DNA of 64,000 nucleotides from Cryptomeria japonica (GCF_030272615.1 NC_081406.1:241044422-241108421); one strand, 5' to 3'. Positions 37,653 to 50,342 are shown, counted from the stretch's first letter. The notes: generated by a model from the letters alone, not told the origin. A program made the numbers and translations.

Positions 37653-38058
37653 TGAAGGGGATGGATGGTACCAAATACACAACAACTTCAGTTGAATTTT
37701 ACACACAAAAATAATTTATCAACACACAGAAATTACACAAAGAATAATATGTTGCAGCACTCAATCATAATTTTATTTATTCTGTAAATTACTCTCAATG
37801 TGTTACAATGACCTCTTATTAATAGAGGATTGAACAAACAATTTTAACTCCTATCATATGAAATTCTTATGAAGAATTATTAAATCTACTTCTTTAGTAA
37901 TCTATGCATGCATGTTAACTATCGATTATCCTATGCATGAATTTTCTGTCCGACATTGCATGTTCGGTGCATGTAAATGAACTAACTGTAGATGCATGGT
38001 AGAACTGATGATGGTAGACTGAAGTTTGCGATAGGGAGAAATTACATGCATTCCAACA
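37653..38058 (-). repeat. 3' LTR of the G-patch element
   Basis: 406 bp, the same length as the other LTR. Ends are TG and CA on the - strand. Confidence 0.92.
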
Positions 38059-38542
38059 CTCCTTAATTTTGACCTCAAATGCTACTGCATGTAGAATTTC
38101 ATGACTATTGTCTTTTTCTATCTCATTCTTTGTCTTCAGACTTTCTCGAACCTTCTCTTTCTTGGTGGCTTCAAACCAACTCTAGATCTACTGATTTTAA
38201 TAATGAATTATTAATAATAGTGCCTTTCATTTGGCTTCTCCCACTGCTGCAGCAATCTCTCAATATCTTGATTTTCAAATCATCAAAAATACCCTTTTTA
38301 ATCTTCTCACATTCTATAGACGTCTTGCTAGACATTCCTTTCCTTTGATGATTCCTCTCATTCACATATGAACTTTTATATCTGAACAAATTTTTTATCA
38401 TATCTGTAATTGTTTGCCAACTTGATCCATAACTCCATCCACAATCTATTTTCATACAACCTCTCATAGATTCTTTATTTGATTCTCTATTCCAACACAT
38501 CTTTTCACAGTGAATTCTTAACCCACATAGGGTACAAGGATG

Positions 38543-39265
38543 TCAATCCCAACATTTTTCTTTTGTATGTCCTTTCCTATTACAATGTGAACATTGCACA
38601 CTCTGTATTCTTTCTACTGATTTGCTTGAACTTGAGATACTAGCCACTTCTAAGCTATCTTTCTTACCATATCCAAGACCTTCATACTTTGGTCTTATAA
38701 TAGGCTGAATGGGCTCTTGAATTCCTTGCCCATGCTTTCCTAGTCTTTTTCCTTCATATCCCATTTTTTGCATGATTTTCAAACCAATATTATTTTCAGA
38801 ATAACCTTTGTTTTTAATATCACAACCTACACTTATGCATGCAAACACATCCTTACATTCAACTTCATAATATTCACCTACAAAAACTTTCGGTGCATCA
38901 TCTATACCAACCAAAGGACAGAAATCACATGTATCACATGTAGCATCATGAAAAAGAGGCTCCAGCCTTAGACTGTCATTTTCTTTTACCAACAACTTTA
39001 ACTGATCTTCATTCTCCTTCTTGATTTCATCAAACAATTTTAATTTTGCTTCTAGATCTTCATTCTTCTTTTTAACCTTCTACAATTATTTTTCAAGCTT
39101 CTCAATTTCAAACAAATACTCACATCTTTCTTTTCCAAATTCCTTTAAATTTGCTATCAACTGTGAATTATACTCTTTCAATTTCACCAATTCATCTTTC
39201 AAATAATCTTTTTCACATACCAAATTTTCATTTTCTTTCTTTATTCTTTTACCTGACTTTCCCAT
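38543..39265 (-). pseudogene. Coiled-coil, G-patch, CCHC zinc-knuckle protein (Gag-like)
   Basis: From an ATG at 39265 (MGKSGKRIKKENENL) the frame encodes 240 residues. First comes a charged coiled coil (residues about 1-100), then a cysteine-containing stretch (CDTCDFCPLVG). A G-patch follows at about residues 155-200 (IMQKMGYEGKRLGKHGQGIQ, KYEGLGYG), and last a CCHC knuckle (CSHCNRKGHTKEKCW). A G-patch usually activates RNA helicases or binds nucleic acid, and the knuckle is typical of Gag. Two close in-frame stops (TAA, TAG) interrupt the coiled coil near residue 66, so this copy is broken. No enzyme domain accompanies it. Confidence 0.85.
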
Positions 39266-39839
39266 CTAAATAAATAATTTCTTCACACAAATAAATTACT
39301 AATATTGAAGCCCTTTGAATTTTATTAACACTTACAATCTTAACATGCAAGGGCCTCTACATTCAAACCGGTTGATTTTTATACTTTTAACGGTGACTCC
39401 TAATTGTTTTCAATGACCTTTTCCAACTAGACTCTGTTTCTTAGCAAACTTCAAAAGGAGGCCTTCCTTCAACATCATCGATCTTTTTGACAGCTTATAT
39501 GTCACATCTTCAACTTTGGCTTTAGCACTTTTAAGCATTTGATTTCTGCAACTTCTTCAACAACAACATCTCTTTTCACCAACACATTGTCCTCTTGCGA
39601 TCTACACTAGTTTCTTGGGTAGCTTTTATTTAAAGCCTATAGTCTTCAGTGACTTCACTAGCTCTTTGCCCTTAACTTGAAATCATGAATGGGAAATAGG
39701 GTGTCGCTCTTGTGGATTGCACTCAACTTCAAACAACAACACTCTTACGATGGCTTCAGCTTTAGCAAGGGCTGAACACTTCTCTAGATTCTTCTGCTTC
39801 TACATGCAAATAAACTTTTGGCTTGAACAATTCACCCTA
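39266..39839 (-). other. Leader region of the G-patch element
   Basis: Between the PBS and the Gag-like start codon. I see no protein I recognise, and stops occur in all - strand frames. Confidence 0.55.
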
Positions 39840-39851
39840 GCTCTGATACCA
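39840..39851 (-). other. Primer-binding site (initiator-Met tRNA) of the G-patch element
   Basis: Reads TGGTATCAGAGC on the - strand, three bases after the 5' LTR end. It fixes the element's orientation. Confidence 0.92.
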
Positions 39852-39854
39852 CTT

Positions 39855-40260
39855 TGAAGGGGATGGATGGTGCCAAATACACAACAACTTCAATAGAATT
39901 TTACACACAAAAATAATTTATCAATACATAGAAGTTACACAAAGAATAATATGCTATAGCACTTAATCATAATTTTATTTATTATGTAAATTGCTCTCAA
40001 TGCATTACAATGACCTCTTATTAATAGAGGATTGAACAAATAGTTTTAACTCCTATCTTATGAAATTCTTATGAAGAAATATGCAATCTACTTCTTTACT
40101 AATCTATGCATGCATGTTAACTATCGATTATCCTATGCATGAATTTCCTACTTGACATTGCATGTTCGGTGCATGTAAATGAACTATTTGCATATGCATG
40201 GTAGAACTGACGGTGGCAGACTGAAGTTTGTGATAGGGAGAAATTGCATGCATTCCAACA
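39855..40260 (-). repeat. 5' LTR of the G-patch element
   Basis: 406 bp, aligned end to end with 37653-38058 without a length change. Confidence 0.92.
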
Positions 40261-40990
40261 CCAAAGCAAGCATCTTAATGGCCAGAGGATGCCCTTTACA
40301 CTCTTTTGCAATACTTTTGGCCAATTGCTCAATATCTCTATCCATATTCTGATCCTCGCCAGGTCAGAAGGCTCCTCTACAAAAAAGCTCCCTAACATCT
40401 TCCTCCGCCAGATGCTTCATTGCAATCATTCTGTTAGCTCTCATCTTCTCACACACATCTCTATCCCTGGAAGTCGATACAAATTTTACTATAATTCTCA
40501 GAAAGAGAAATTCCCAAATTGGAAACATCTATTCTTCTCCACACATCATCCAAAATGAGCAGCAGTCGCCTCTCCTTGAAAACCGAATGCAACATCATTG
40601 TGGCCTCATCAATGCTCATGAAATTGGATCCCCCAGGCAACTCAATTCTCTCAAAAAATTGCCTCTGGAGAGAAGATATATCGAAGTCACTAGACACAGT
40701 AAGCCAAATCACAAGCTGAAATAAACTGACTACCTTTTCATTGTTGTTGATTTCTTTGAGCAGGAACGTCTTTCCCATGGCGGGCATTCCATACATGACA
40801 ATGACATGAACATATTCATCTTCTAGAAGCCATGTGTCCACCTTCAATAGCTTCGCGCAAATAACTTTACCAGCCAACTCGTTCTCCATGGGTTGTAACA
40901 AAGTCCCTAGAAGCTCTCCCAACTCTCTATTCTTCACTTCCAACAATCTCCCATTGAAGGCCAACGAACTGCTACAAAAAGTAGATTCCC
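40261..40990 (-). pseudogene. NLR2, 5' part: NB-ARC core
   Basis: Aligns with NLR3 from about residue 131. A P-loop GMPAMGKT lies near 40780, where NLR3 has GMPGVGKT, so a P-loop glycine is lost. Then come VIWLTVSSDFDISSLQRQ, kinase 2 LLLILDDVW, and in another frame the region up to CKGHPLAIKMLA beside the G-patch element. The frame breaks near 40461. The coiled coil is absent: homology fades at about 40970-40990 and copia sequence begins at 41007. Confidence 0.9.
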
Positions 40991-41006
40991 CAATTCAGTC
41001 CTGCTA

Positions 41007-44000
41007 TCACTTATTGGTGAGGCCAAGAGAAGCTTGGTAGAAATCGAACTTCTCCCACTTAACCACTTTAGTGAGCACATCAGTTGGATTCATGTCGGTA
41101 TAAATTTTATCTACAAGAAATTTTCCTTCTTCGACCATATGGCGAATATAATGACTGCGAACATCAACATGTTTTGACCGTGGCTGAGATGTTTGATATT
41201 TAGTCATAAAAATGGCATTGTTGTTATCACAAAACAAAGCAAAATCTAATCGCTTCAAACCCAACTCGCTGAACAAGAGTTGCAACCATACCATCTCTTT
41301 TGCTCCGTCAGAAAGAGCTATGTATTCAGCCTCCGCGATTGATTGAGGAACTGTATGTTGCAATTTTGAAGCCCAACTAATCATTGCCCCAACAAATGTG
41401 AAAGCATAACCTGACATATACATTCTTTTGTCTAAATCACTAGCAAAATCAGAATCGATAAACCCTTGCAAAACGGCCTTGTCCTTTCCAAATCATAAAC
41501 AAAAATCAGAAGTACCCTTGAGATCCCGCAAGATATACTTAACCATGTCCCAATGTGATTTGCCCAGATTAGCCATAAATCTGCTCACCAATCCTACAGC
41601 ATGAGCAATGTCCAGTCGAGTAGACACCATAGCATACATGAGGCTTCCAACTGCAAATTTGTATGAAATTTTATCCATAAACTCCTTGTCTTCTTGTGTT
41701 TTAGGACACAATTGAGAAGACAACTGAAAATGAGACGCTAAGGGTATGCAAACAGACTTAGCATCCACCATACCAAATCTATCCAAGACTTTTTTAATGT
41801 ATTATTGCTGAGATAGTTTGAGTTCTCTCTTTTTCCTATCCTGAAAAATAGTCATTCCTAGGATCTTCTTTGTTGCCCCTAAATCTTTCATGGCAAATTC
41901 CTTTGCTAAGTGAGTTTTAAGTTCACTCACAATCCTCATGCTTGTGTCGGCCACTAGCATATCATCTACATAAAGGAGAAGAATGACAAATTTGCCATTA
42001 GGAAGCTTCTTGTTATAGATACAAGGATTAGACTCACTGCAAGTAAACTTGTGATCAATCATGAATTTGTCAAATTTAAGATACCATTTTCGGGGGGCTT
42101 GCTTAAGCACATACAAACTGCGTTTCAATTTGCAATAAAGGTGTTCCTGCCCCTTTTTAATGGACCCTTCCGGTTGATGCATAAATAGTTCCTCATCAAG
42201 ATCACCATGGAGAAATGTCGTCTTCACATCCACCTGTTCAAGTTCAAGATCCCAGGCTGCAACTAAGCCCAAAAATGCTCGGATGGTAGTCATTTTAACT
42301 ACTACCGAGAAAATTTCTATGAAGTCGAGGTCTTGCTGCTAAGCATATCCCTTTACAACCAGTCTTGCTCGAAATCTTATGTGACCATTGGCTTCATCTT
42401 TTAGTTTATACACCCATTTATTTCTTAATGTCTTTCTATCAAGCGGAAGTGGCACCAAATCCCATGTCTGATTTCTCACTAGTGCGTCCATTTCTTCGCA
42501 CATTGCAGGGTGCCAGTTATCATAGTCTGCAATTTTACAAGCTTCTTTGTATGTTGCAGGCTCTGTTTGATCAAAGATGAGCAAAGAAGGTTCAACTGCT
42601 TCACAAAATGGTAAATCATAATCGAAGAACTTTGCAAGAAGTCGCCTCTGTCTGGTTGATTTCCTCAATTGACTCTCTGTTTCAGTAGTAGAGTATTCAA
42701 TTGTTGTAATCCCTATTTATGCAAACTCATATCTCTCTTATTGTCTCTGTTTATGTTCCCTGTAATGATTCTGTTTTTGAGTCTGGTAAGATCTCTGTCT
42801 GCAGGGTAATCAGAAACTTGTGGATTTTTATCCATGTTTGATGCACGCAAATCGCAGTTGGATAAACCTACAGAACCACCTTCCATAGGCTGCCTTGCAC
42901 GAGTGTACAGAGGGCTGGGAGCCATGATGACATCTTCCACGACCTTGGGTTGTCAGGAGTACAAGGAGTGGGGAGCCATGGTGGCATCCTCCACAGGCTG
43001 CGCTGGAGGGTGACTCCATGGTGGGACTATGGAGGTGGAGCCTATAGGGACCCCATGGAGTAGACTGCAGGGAGCCCGCAGGAGAGGTGAGGAGACTGCG
43101 GGAAGCTCACGGGGGAGACCGCAAGGGGCCTGCGGAGGAGTGGAGGAAGTTGCATGGTGTGGGGACTGCAGTGGGTGTGTTGCATGTGAAGGTTGCACAA
43201 CATGCCGTGAGGAATGTTGGGAGTGTGGAGCAAAGTGTACACATTGCGGTGGAGAATGTCCAACAATTTGGTGATGATGTGAGCCAAAGTGCTCACCGTA
43301 TGAATGTTCTTCCATATGAGTGTTAGTTTGAAGAGGATGTGCTCTGTTCTACAAACCCCCAAGTTCTAAATTAAATGAAGACCAAACATTTTCAGCACTC
43401 ACTTCTTCATTCTCAGTCTGAGAATTATATTCAACAGAGGTAGACGTCATAGGAGCTCCCACTGAATGAGAGACCGAAGGCAGAGCATTGGTAGTCAAAT
43501 TATAAAATAAAGACATAGGGACATATTCTATCTCTGAGTTATTTGAATCTTGTAGTGTGGGAAATGAGGTTTCATGGAAAACTACATCCCTGCTACCAAC
43601 AATCCTTTTGTGAACTGGATCCCACAATCTGAAACCAAATTGCTCTTCTCCATACCCCACAAAAATACATTTCAGCAACTTTGGATCCAATTTCGTTTGC
43701 TTTTCCTTGGGTATATGCGAGAAGGCTTTGCATCCAAACACATGAAGATGCGAGTATGAAATCCTCTTCCCTTGCCATTCCTCTTCCGGAATACCAAAAT
43801 CCAATTTAGATGATGGACTTTAGTTAATTAAATACACTATTGTGTTACACACTTCCACCCAAAATTCCTTGCCTAAACCTGCATTAGACAACATACATCG
43901 TGCCTTTTCAAGAATCGTTCTATTCATCCTCTCGACTACACCCTTTTCTTGGGGAGTGAAAGGAACAACCTTGATTCTTCTAATCCCATTATCAGCACAA

Positions 44001-45024
44001 AAATCATCAAATTCATGTGAACGAAATTCCCCACCATTATCAGTTTGTAAGCATTTAATCTTACGCCTAATCTAATTTTCAACTAAAGCCTTGAAAATTT
44101 TTAATTTTGAAAATACTTCAGATTTCCTAGAAAGCATATAAATCCATACTTTTCTTGTACAATCATCAATAAAGGTTACAAAATAGTTAGCTCCTCCAAT
44201 GGAGGATACCTCAGTAGGCCCAAAAACATCTGAGTATACAAGCTCTAGCGGTGTTGTCTTTGTGTCATGCCCACCTTTCAAAAAACTGACTCTCTTTTGT
44301 TTGTCATAAAGACAATGTTCACAAAAGGCTAAGTCCACAAGTTTGAGGCCCAATAGCTGATTTCTTGTATGCATAACATTGAGTCCTTTCTTGCTAATAT
44401 GGCCAAGTCTTTGATGCCAAAGATCTGCTTTGCTATCCTCAATCACCATTGCAGCTCCCACTTCACCATGAGTCTTAAATATGTATAGACTTCCCACTTT
44501 ATTACCATTTGCAATCAACATGATACCATGAGTTACCTTCCATGTATCTGGGAGAAAAATTACATTTAGACCTTGGTCAAAGAGCTGTCCAACGGATATC
44601 GAATTCTGCTTCAATTTTGGGACATGTTGAACATCTTTGAGCAGCCATGTTTTACCACCTTCTAATAGCAGCAATACATCCCCTTTGCCTTTCATTTCAC
44701 AAGTTTTGTTATCTCCTAAGAAAACATTGCCAAAAGGACCTTCATGGTAGTTAATGAATGCTTCAAGACATGAGGTAGCATGATAGGAGGCACCGAAATC
44801 AAGCACCCATGAATATGAAGTAGTGTCGATTGTTGAAAGGGTTAATACACCATCATCTTTATCATAAACTGTATTTGCTTCACTGTCCTGCACCCTCTCT
44901 TGTGCCCTTTTGAAGTTTCTACAATCCTTCTTCACATGACCAGCTTTGCCACAAAACCAACATTCACCATTTCTGTTTCTAGACTTCGATCTCTTTGCTG
45001 ATTTCAAACATCTATGGTAATTAT
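41007..45024 (-). pseudogene. copia pol (Tork-like)
   Basis: Starts after a frame change with the zinc knuckle CWFCGKAGHVKKDC. Protease shows WVLDFGASYHATS, where the usual DSG reads DFG. Next come GAG-pre-integrase (LWHQRLGHISKKGL), integrase (ELVYSDVFGP, FIDDCTRKVWIYML) and an integrase C-terminal piece (SHLHVFGCKAFSHIPKE). A proline/histidine/serine-rich linker with no conserved domain spans 42700-43330. RT shows DVKTTFLHGDLDEELFM, LKQAPRKWYLKF and the catalytic YVDDML. RNase H ends in GFIDSDFASDLDKRMYMSGY, SIAEAEYIAL and CDNNNAI. The last four segments share one frame, broken only by in-frame stops. Confidence 0.92.
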
Positions 45025-45663
45025 TTATGCCTCTATTATGACTTTACCTCTATTTTTGGTGCTAACCACCATTAAGGCTTCACTGGATGAAGGTTCATCA
45101 TTCTTTCTTCTCAAATCCTCACTAAGAAGAGTAGCTACTAGATCATTAAAAACCAACTTATTTTTACCGGATATAGATGTGCTAACTACTGTTACAACAC
45201 CATCCCAGCTGCTTGGTAAAGAACATAATAACAGAATAGCCTTGCTTTCATCATCTTGTGTCATCCCCACCAAAGTTGCTTGACTAATCAATGTATTAAA
45301 TTCATTGATGTCGTTTTCCATAGCACAAACTTCCTTCATTTTCAGTTTGTACAAGCGCTTCATAATAGAAACTTTATTTGCGGTCGATGCCATTTCATAC
45401 ATGGTTGTGAGTCTATCCCATACATCTTTTGTTGTTGCATCACCCGTGACAATGAAGAGAACATTATTGGACAGCGAGAGAAAAATTGTCATTCTCGCCT
45501 TCTTGTCCAATTTTTCCCATTCTTCATCAGCCATCCCAGCTAGTTTCTTTGCTTTCCTTTCAAGCGCGAGCGAAAGGTCTTGCTTTATCAGCAAAGACTC
45601 CATCTGCACCTTCCATAACCCGAAGCTCTGACCGAAGAACTTCTCTATCTTCGATTCTTCCAT
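45025..45663 (-). pseudogene. copia gag (Tork-like)
   Basis: An open frame of 212 residues from MEESKIEKFFGQ, just inside the PBS. It shows the UBN2-type Gag core (ATTKDVWDRLTTMYEM, KVSIMKRLYKLKM, LLCSLPSSWDGVV). The frame ends at KVIIEA. The zinc knuckle continues in the next frame at about 44950, so gag and pol are split by a frameshift. Confidence 0.9.
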
Positions 45664-45710
45664 GATTCTAGAATTTCAAACACCAAAATCTAAACAACGA
45701 TCTAACCTCA

Positions 45711-45722
45711 CTCTGATACCAA
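45711..45722 (-). other. Primer-binding site of the Tork-like element
   Basis: Reads TTGGTATCAGAG on the - strand, one base from the LTR. Confidence 0.92.
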
Positions 45723-45723
45723 T

Positions 45724-46190
45724 TGTTAGGGTGAAGAAACGAATTAAAATAGTAGATAAACAGAATTAAAAACACACAACACAAACAATGAGACACACAA
45801 ATTTATCGTGGTTCGGCAATTGCCTACATCCACACTTGAAGCAGGGGAATCAATCTATTAATCACCAATCTAGTTTACATATACATAGCTGCAATCAGCT
45901 CCAGCAAATTAAGCTCTACAAATGAATTACAATCAGCTCTTAAAGAGCTTGCAAGGAGAAGTCGAATAGCCAAGAGTTTTGGCGAAAAAAGGAAGGAGTC
46001 CATTGGACTTCACTTCCAACAATACCATAACCCGTTTCCCATTTTCTCGTAACATTATTTGCTCAGTCCCAACTAGGATCCAAGTTTCCTTTAATTTCAA
46101 TATCGATATGAAATTTAAACCTTTCAAAAATAATGCAATGTAATAGATGATGATAGGGCTGAAGTTATTATAATAACATTCCAACTAACA
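45724..46190 (-). repeat. 5' LTR of the Tork-like element
   Basis: 467 bp with short inverted ends: TGTTAG at 45724 and CTAACA at 46190 on the + strand. No second copy is present in the window. Confidence 0.85.
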
Positions 46191-46351
46191 ATATGAACAT
46201 CATTCTCAACATTCCTAATAAAATAAATTGAGTAAACAAAACCTTATAATTATAATATTATGTATTATTCTAATGGAAGAGAATGTAATAACATCAAAAC
46301 TAGTACACCGGATAACACTCTCAACCCTCCGAATGAGATGAATTAGTAAAC

Positions 46352-46611
46352 AAAATCTTACCGTTGTTCGAATCTGACAGACTGGAATTCTAACTCCTTA
46401 TCTCGATGGTATAGCCTTGGTGCGAGAGAGCATATTCCCTTTAATGGAAGAAAGCTATTACATTCGAATTTAAGGACGCCATCACTTTTGCTCTACCTTG
46501 GTCATGCTTAATCATTTTTCCTCTTCTGCGGGCTTAGAATACTATTCCTAGTCCTGACCTTTGTACTATTTTGTTTTAAATAATTTCACTTTAAAAGTAA
46601 AATGCGGGCAA
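46352..46611 (-). promoter_or_regulatory. Conserved upstream block of NLR2 (inverted copy of NLR3 upstream)
   Basis: The reverse complement aligns with 50343-50636. Shared words include ATTATTTAAAACAAAATAGTAC, cut here to two words ATTATTTAAAAC and AAAATAGTAC, then AGCCCGC-GAAGA, AGAGCAAAAGTGATG, TTCTTCCATTA and AACGGTAAG. The last could be a 5' UTR splice donor. This is therefore the remaining upstream region of NLR2, separated from the NB-ARC part by the Tork-like element. Sequence at 46191-46351 continues the homology weakly and holds an imperfect 120-bp internal repeat. Confidence 0.72.
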
Positions 46612-49600
46612 GAAACATGTAAAAGCATATCAAGGTGCCTTCGATCTTGTACATTCACAAGGAGAGCATCTTATGCCGCTGAAAGGGGAACACATAGGTT
46701 TTCTTTGTTTATCTTTTTAATTCTTTTTTAAAAGACTATACCTTATCCTTGCCCTCCATACCTTGAACAAAAATTCGATATTTAGATAGGATGAGGTTAT
46801 AATTACTTTATTGGTTTGTCTTGAAAATGTGGACTTCCAAGACATCCTTCTAACAATTTAGTCTTACCAAGGATTTGAAAGATTATGAAGGATGCATATT
46901 AAATATTAGGTATTTAGATTTTATATCTTTGTTTAGTGTGAGGATGGGTTATGGAAGTACGATAATGAATGCATTATATAGATCTATATATTCTATTGTA
47001 TTCTCTAGAGGTTTTGTGAATCTATGTGAATTTTTTCAAATATTAGAATGTTGTCACTTAGAATGACATCTAGGATGGTCATATGGATAGATTTAGAATG
47101 AAATTGCAGAGTTTAGGTGTGGAAAAGATGAAATTGGAGTTAATTATAAGATTAGGAATATTTTATACGTCAAATTATCATTACAAACTATTGCAATTTT
47201 TATGAATGGAAGGGGTTGAAAGTGGAATTAAACAAGAAAAAAAATGCTAAGTAAGCGTTAGGAATTCGAAAGTTAGGCCTCTCAAGCATTAAATTTTCAA
47301 GTATTTTTCCCTTTCTCTTCATCTTGTAGTTGCATATTAGTGGTTTTTGATATGTTATTTTGTTTTGTAGTGGTTGATTATTACTTGTACTTGATTGTGA
47401 TCATTGTAACAAAGTTGTATGTTAGAAACCTTTTCTCCTTGAATGCAAATCTATATTTGAATTGCTTGAATTTCTTATAAGCATTCTTGAAATTAATAAT
47501 GATTTCTTACCTTAGAGTTTGAAATCAAAGGAATTGTATTTATATGCAACTGACACCCTTTTGAATTTATTTTTTTAGGGAAGACCAACAGCGAAAGGTA
47601 AATTGTCACTATTTGCAAATCTAACTTTCATTATTTGAAAGTTGAGCTCAAATTACCTAGAAAAGGGCACCCAACACCCTAGTTTTGGCAAAATGGGCCT
47701 GATATAAGGTCATATATAGGGGAATGGACCAAGTTTATAAGAATGGTGTTGAAATAAGAACAATCAAGTGTAAATTAGGTGCATCTATTAAAGTGGGCTC
47801 AAACCTAGTGTGAAATTGTAAAGATATACAATTTACAATAGTACATTTAGCCCCCACTTTAGATAGACTATAAAATTTTGCTCATATTCTTGATAAAGTA
47901 CAAAGAAGCCAAATATTCTTTCATCAAGACATTGAAGCAATAAGATGATTCCAAGCATGGCAAGGCAAAAACTACCAAGACTCTTATCAATCTACAATAT
48001 TAAGATAAAATGCAAGAAGAAAGTGATCTTGATATGATCAATATTCATAACACACTTGGAGCACACACTACACAAACTCTTTCTAGGACTAATAAGATCC
48101 ATATAATCTCACTAGAAGCCATATCCGTAAAGAGAAGGAATGATATCTAGGACTTCAGGATCCTTGAATACATACTAATATAGTCATGTTGCAATTACAC
48201 CAATCATGGCGTCTACGACTAGTAATATATTCATATATATACTTACTAAGATCCATGTCCACAAGACTTCACAAGGCTAGATATTTGTGTTATGCTAGGT
48301 GGCCCATGGAAAAGTGAAGGCCTCACTAGCTAGCAAAATATGTTATGCTAGGTGATCTTCACCCCAATAGAGATCTTACAAGGTCAAGAAAAAATCTCTA
48401 TTTTTTTGGTAATCTTGATGAAATGCTACAAAAGGGTGTTATGATACCACAAACAAATTGTGGGTGTGCGGTCAAAGTGTACAACCAATCTCATGGTGTG
48501 TGCCCAAAGTTGAATGCATAGAGGAATGTATGCCCCCAACTTGAATTAATTTTGTACACCAACTTGGAGTAACTACCTTTAGGGTACTAAACATTCAAAG
48601 TAAATCATGTTAGAATAATAAAACTCCACCAACATAAGCAAATTGAAGCAACCCCACATACAAACAAGAGAGTGTAAGAGTACATAAGGGAACCAAAGAA
48701 CTATAGTTAGTATGCATATATAACATAAATAATGTATATCAATATGATTTTTTCAATTGACCTCATTCCTCAAATACAATGGAACTATGAGTACAAAGGA
48801 GTAAGAGCACATAACAAAAAATAAAGGACTTTTGGGTCAACATGGAAGATACCAAAAATACCTCAATGCTTTGCATCATCCATAAAAGATAACACAATTT
48901 AATCATATTTACAATAAATCATATAAATGAAATACAAAAGAATCAAGATACAAGCATAAGAATGTCACAATAGTATTGGTCTCTTTGTATCCTTTTGCCA
49001 ATCAAGCATCAAGTGTCATCCAAAGATAACCTAACAAACAAAATACAAGCCAAGAAACACATCACAAAGAATCACATTACCTACAAGAAAACATACAAAA
49101 ACAAAGAGGTATTTCACTTCCAAGCCAATCTATAGAAAATATCTTACCTCCCAATCTTTCTCATCATAAAGAGATTATGGGTAAGATGCTAAAGGAGCTA
49201 CAAATAGTAAAATATAATGGGCTATATTTAGTTCCAAACATGGACCATTCTCTAAGGCAAGATCAATATGTGTAGCACTGGGAGTTTTAGTTAATGCTCT
49301 AAAAAGCATCAAAGATGTAACTCAGAATTATTTTCTATAGTTTCTATAATATTATTCAAATCATCATCCAAATTTATCTCCATAGGTGGCACAATAAAAG
49401 AAGGAGAACAAGAATCCCTTGAAATTGACAACTTAATATTTTGGCTAGGTTGGGAAAGGTAAGGATTATGTTTAAGAGTAGGTGAAGGTAAGGAAGGTTG
49501 AGCAGATGAGGCCATATCAATATTCAACTACGTAGGGGAGGACCCACTTCTTATAGAAGACTCAGAAGCCATAACATGACATCTTCTCCGACATTATTTA

Positions 49601-50342
49601 ACCCTGTAATATTGTCGGTTACAATTTAGAGCTAATGTAGAAGTAGGTTAGGTATCACTCAACATCCACTCCTTTTCTTCCCTTTCTCTAGAAACAAAAG
49701 GAGAAATGGAAGGAGTTTCTAAAGGTCAAATAAATAGGAGGAGGTTTAGATGATATTGGGTGTTTGCCTCGTTGTTATTTTTAGGATGGCAGAGGTGGAA
49801 CCACAACATACACACTAGAAACTCTAGGAAGAGGAAGGATTCTTGATCAAGGATGTCGTTCACTCGTTATCTCTAGTGTAGGAAGAGTTACTTCTGTATT
49901 CCTAGATGTTGTAGGATCACCTTGAATGCCATTGTGAGTGGTAACATCCCTAATGTTTTAAAACATTCATATGAACAAATAAAAGCCATAAGAAACACAA
50001 TAGAATCATCAAAGAAATGTCAATAACTATAGTATCATATCTCTGTAAGTTGCCCCATGCACTCATAAAAATACTAGAATTGATTATTTAAACAATTTTC
50101 TATGTATTTTCCTAAAATCCATTCTAATCTAAATTCAAAGATGAAGCTTGATCATTAAGAAGGATGTGTGAAAAGTCCACTTCCTCAAGACAAACTTCCA
50201 AAGTAACTATAACACAACCGTATCTAAATGTCATAATTTTAATTCACGTGTAGAGGGCAGCGATGAGACCAAAACCTTTGAATGGCAGTAAATGTTCTTG
50301 TGAACTGAAGATCGAAGGCGGCTTGATACGATCGTTAGTTTT
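46612..50342. other. AT-rich spacer between NLR2 and NLR3 upstream blocks, no gene seen
   Basis: Open frames are few and short. The longest, 49309-49527 on the - strand (72 codons, serine/proline rich), has no features I recognise. 47640-47900 has a retroelement-like look (GGGCACCCAACACCCTAG, TTAGCCCCCACTTTAG), but I cannot pair it with a second LTR. Confidence 0.5.

Larger units (their letters stand above)
37653..40260 (-). mobile_element. Small LTR retroelement coding for a G-patch/zinc-knuckle protein, inserted in NLR2
   Basis: A 2.6 kb element with two 406-bp LTRs, reading TGTTGGAATGCATG to CCCCTTCA on the - strand, and an initiator-Met PBS beside its 5' LTR. It has no protease, integrase, RT or RNase H, so it is non-autonomous. 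A single Gag-like reading frame makes it resemble the TR-GAG class. The LTRs differ at roughly 8-9% of positions by eye, so it is old. Both flanks map to the same pentamer of the NLR coding sequence, but the two copies have diverged (TTTGG and CCGGG on the - strand). Confidence 0.85.
41007..46190 (-). mobile_element. Ty1/copia element (Tork-like) with no 3' LTR
   Basis: On the - strand: 5' LTR (45724-46190), PBS, gag, protease, integrase, RT and RNase H. The RNase H stop at 41007 sits directly beside NLR2 coding sequence, so the polypurine tract and 3' LTR are gone. This points to a deletion that also removed the NLR2 coiled-coil exon. The Gag N-terminus (FGQSFGLWKVQMESLLIKQDL) resembles the Tork/Tnt1 group. 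The copy is inactive, with several stops and frame changes. Confidence 0.9.

Noticed and set aside
49309-49527. 72-codon Ser/Pro-rich open frame on the - strand
   Set aside because: No recognisable domain, promoter or homologue in the window; not enough to call a gene.
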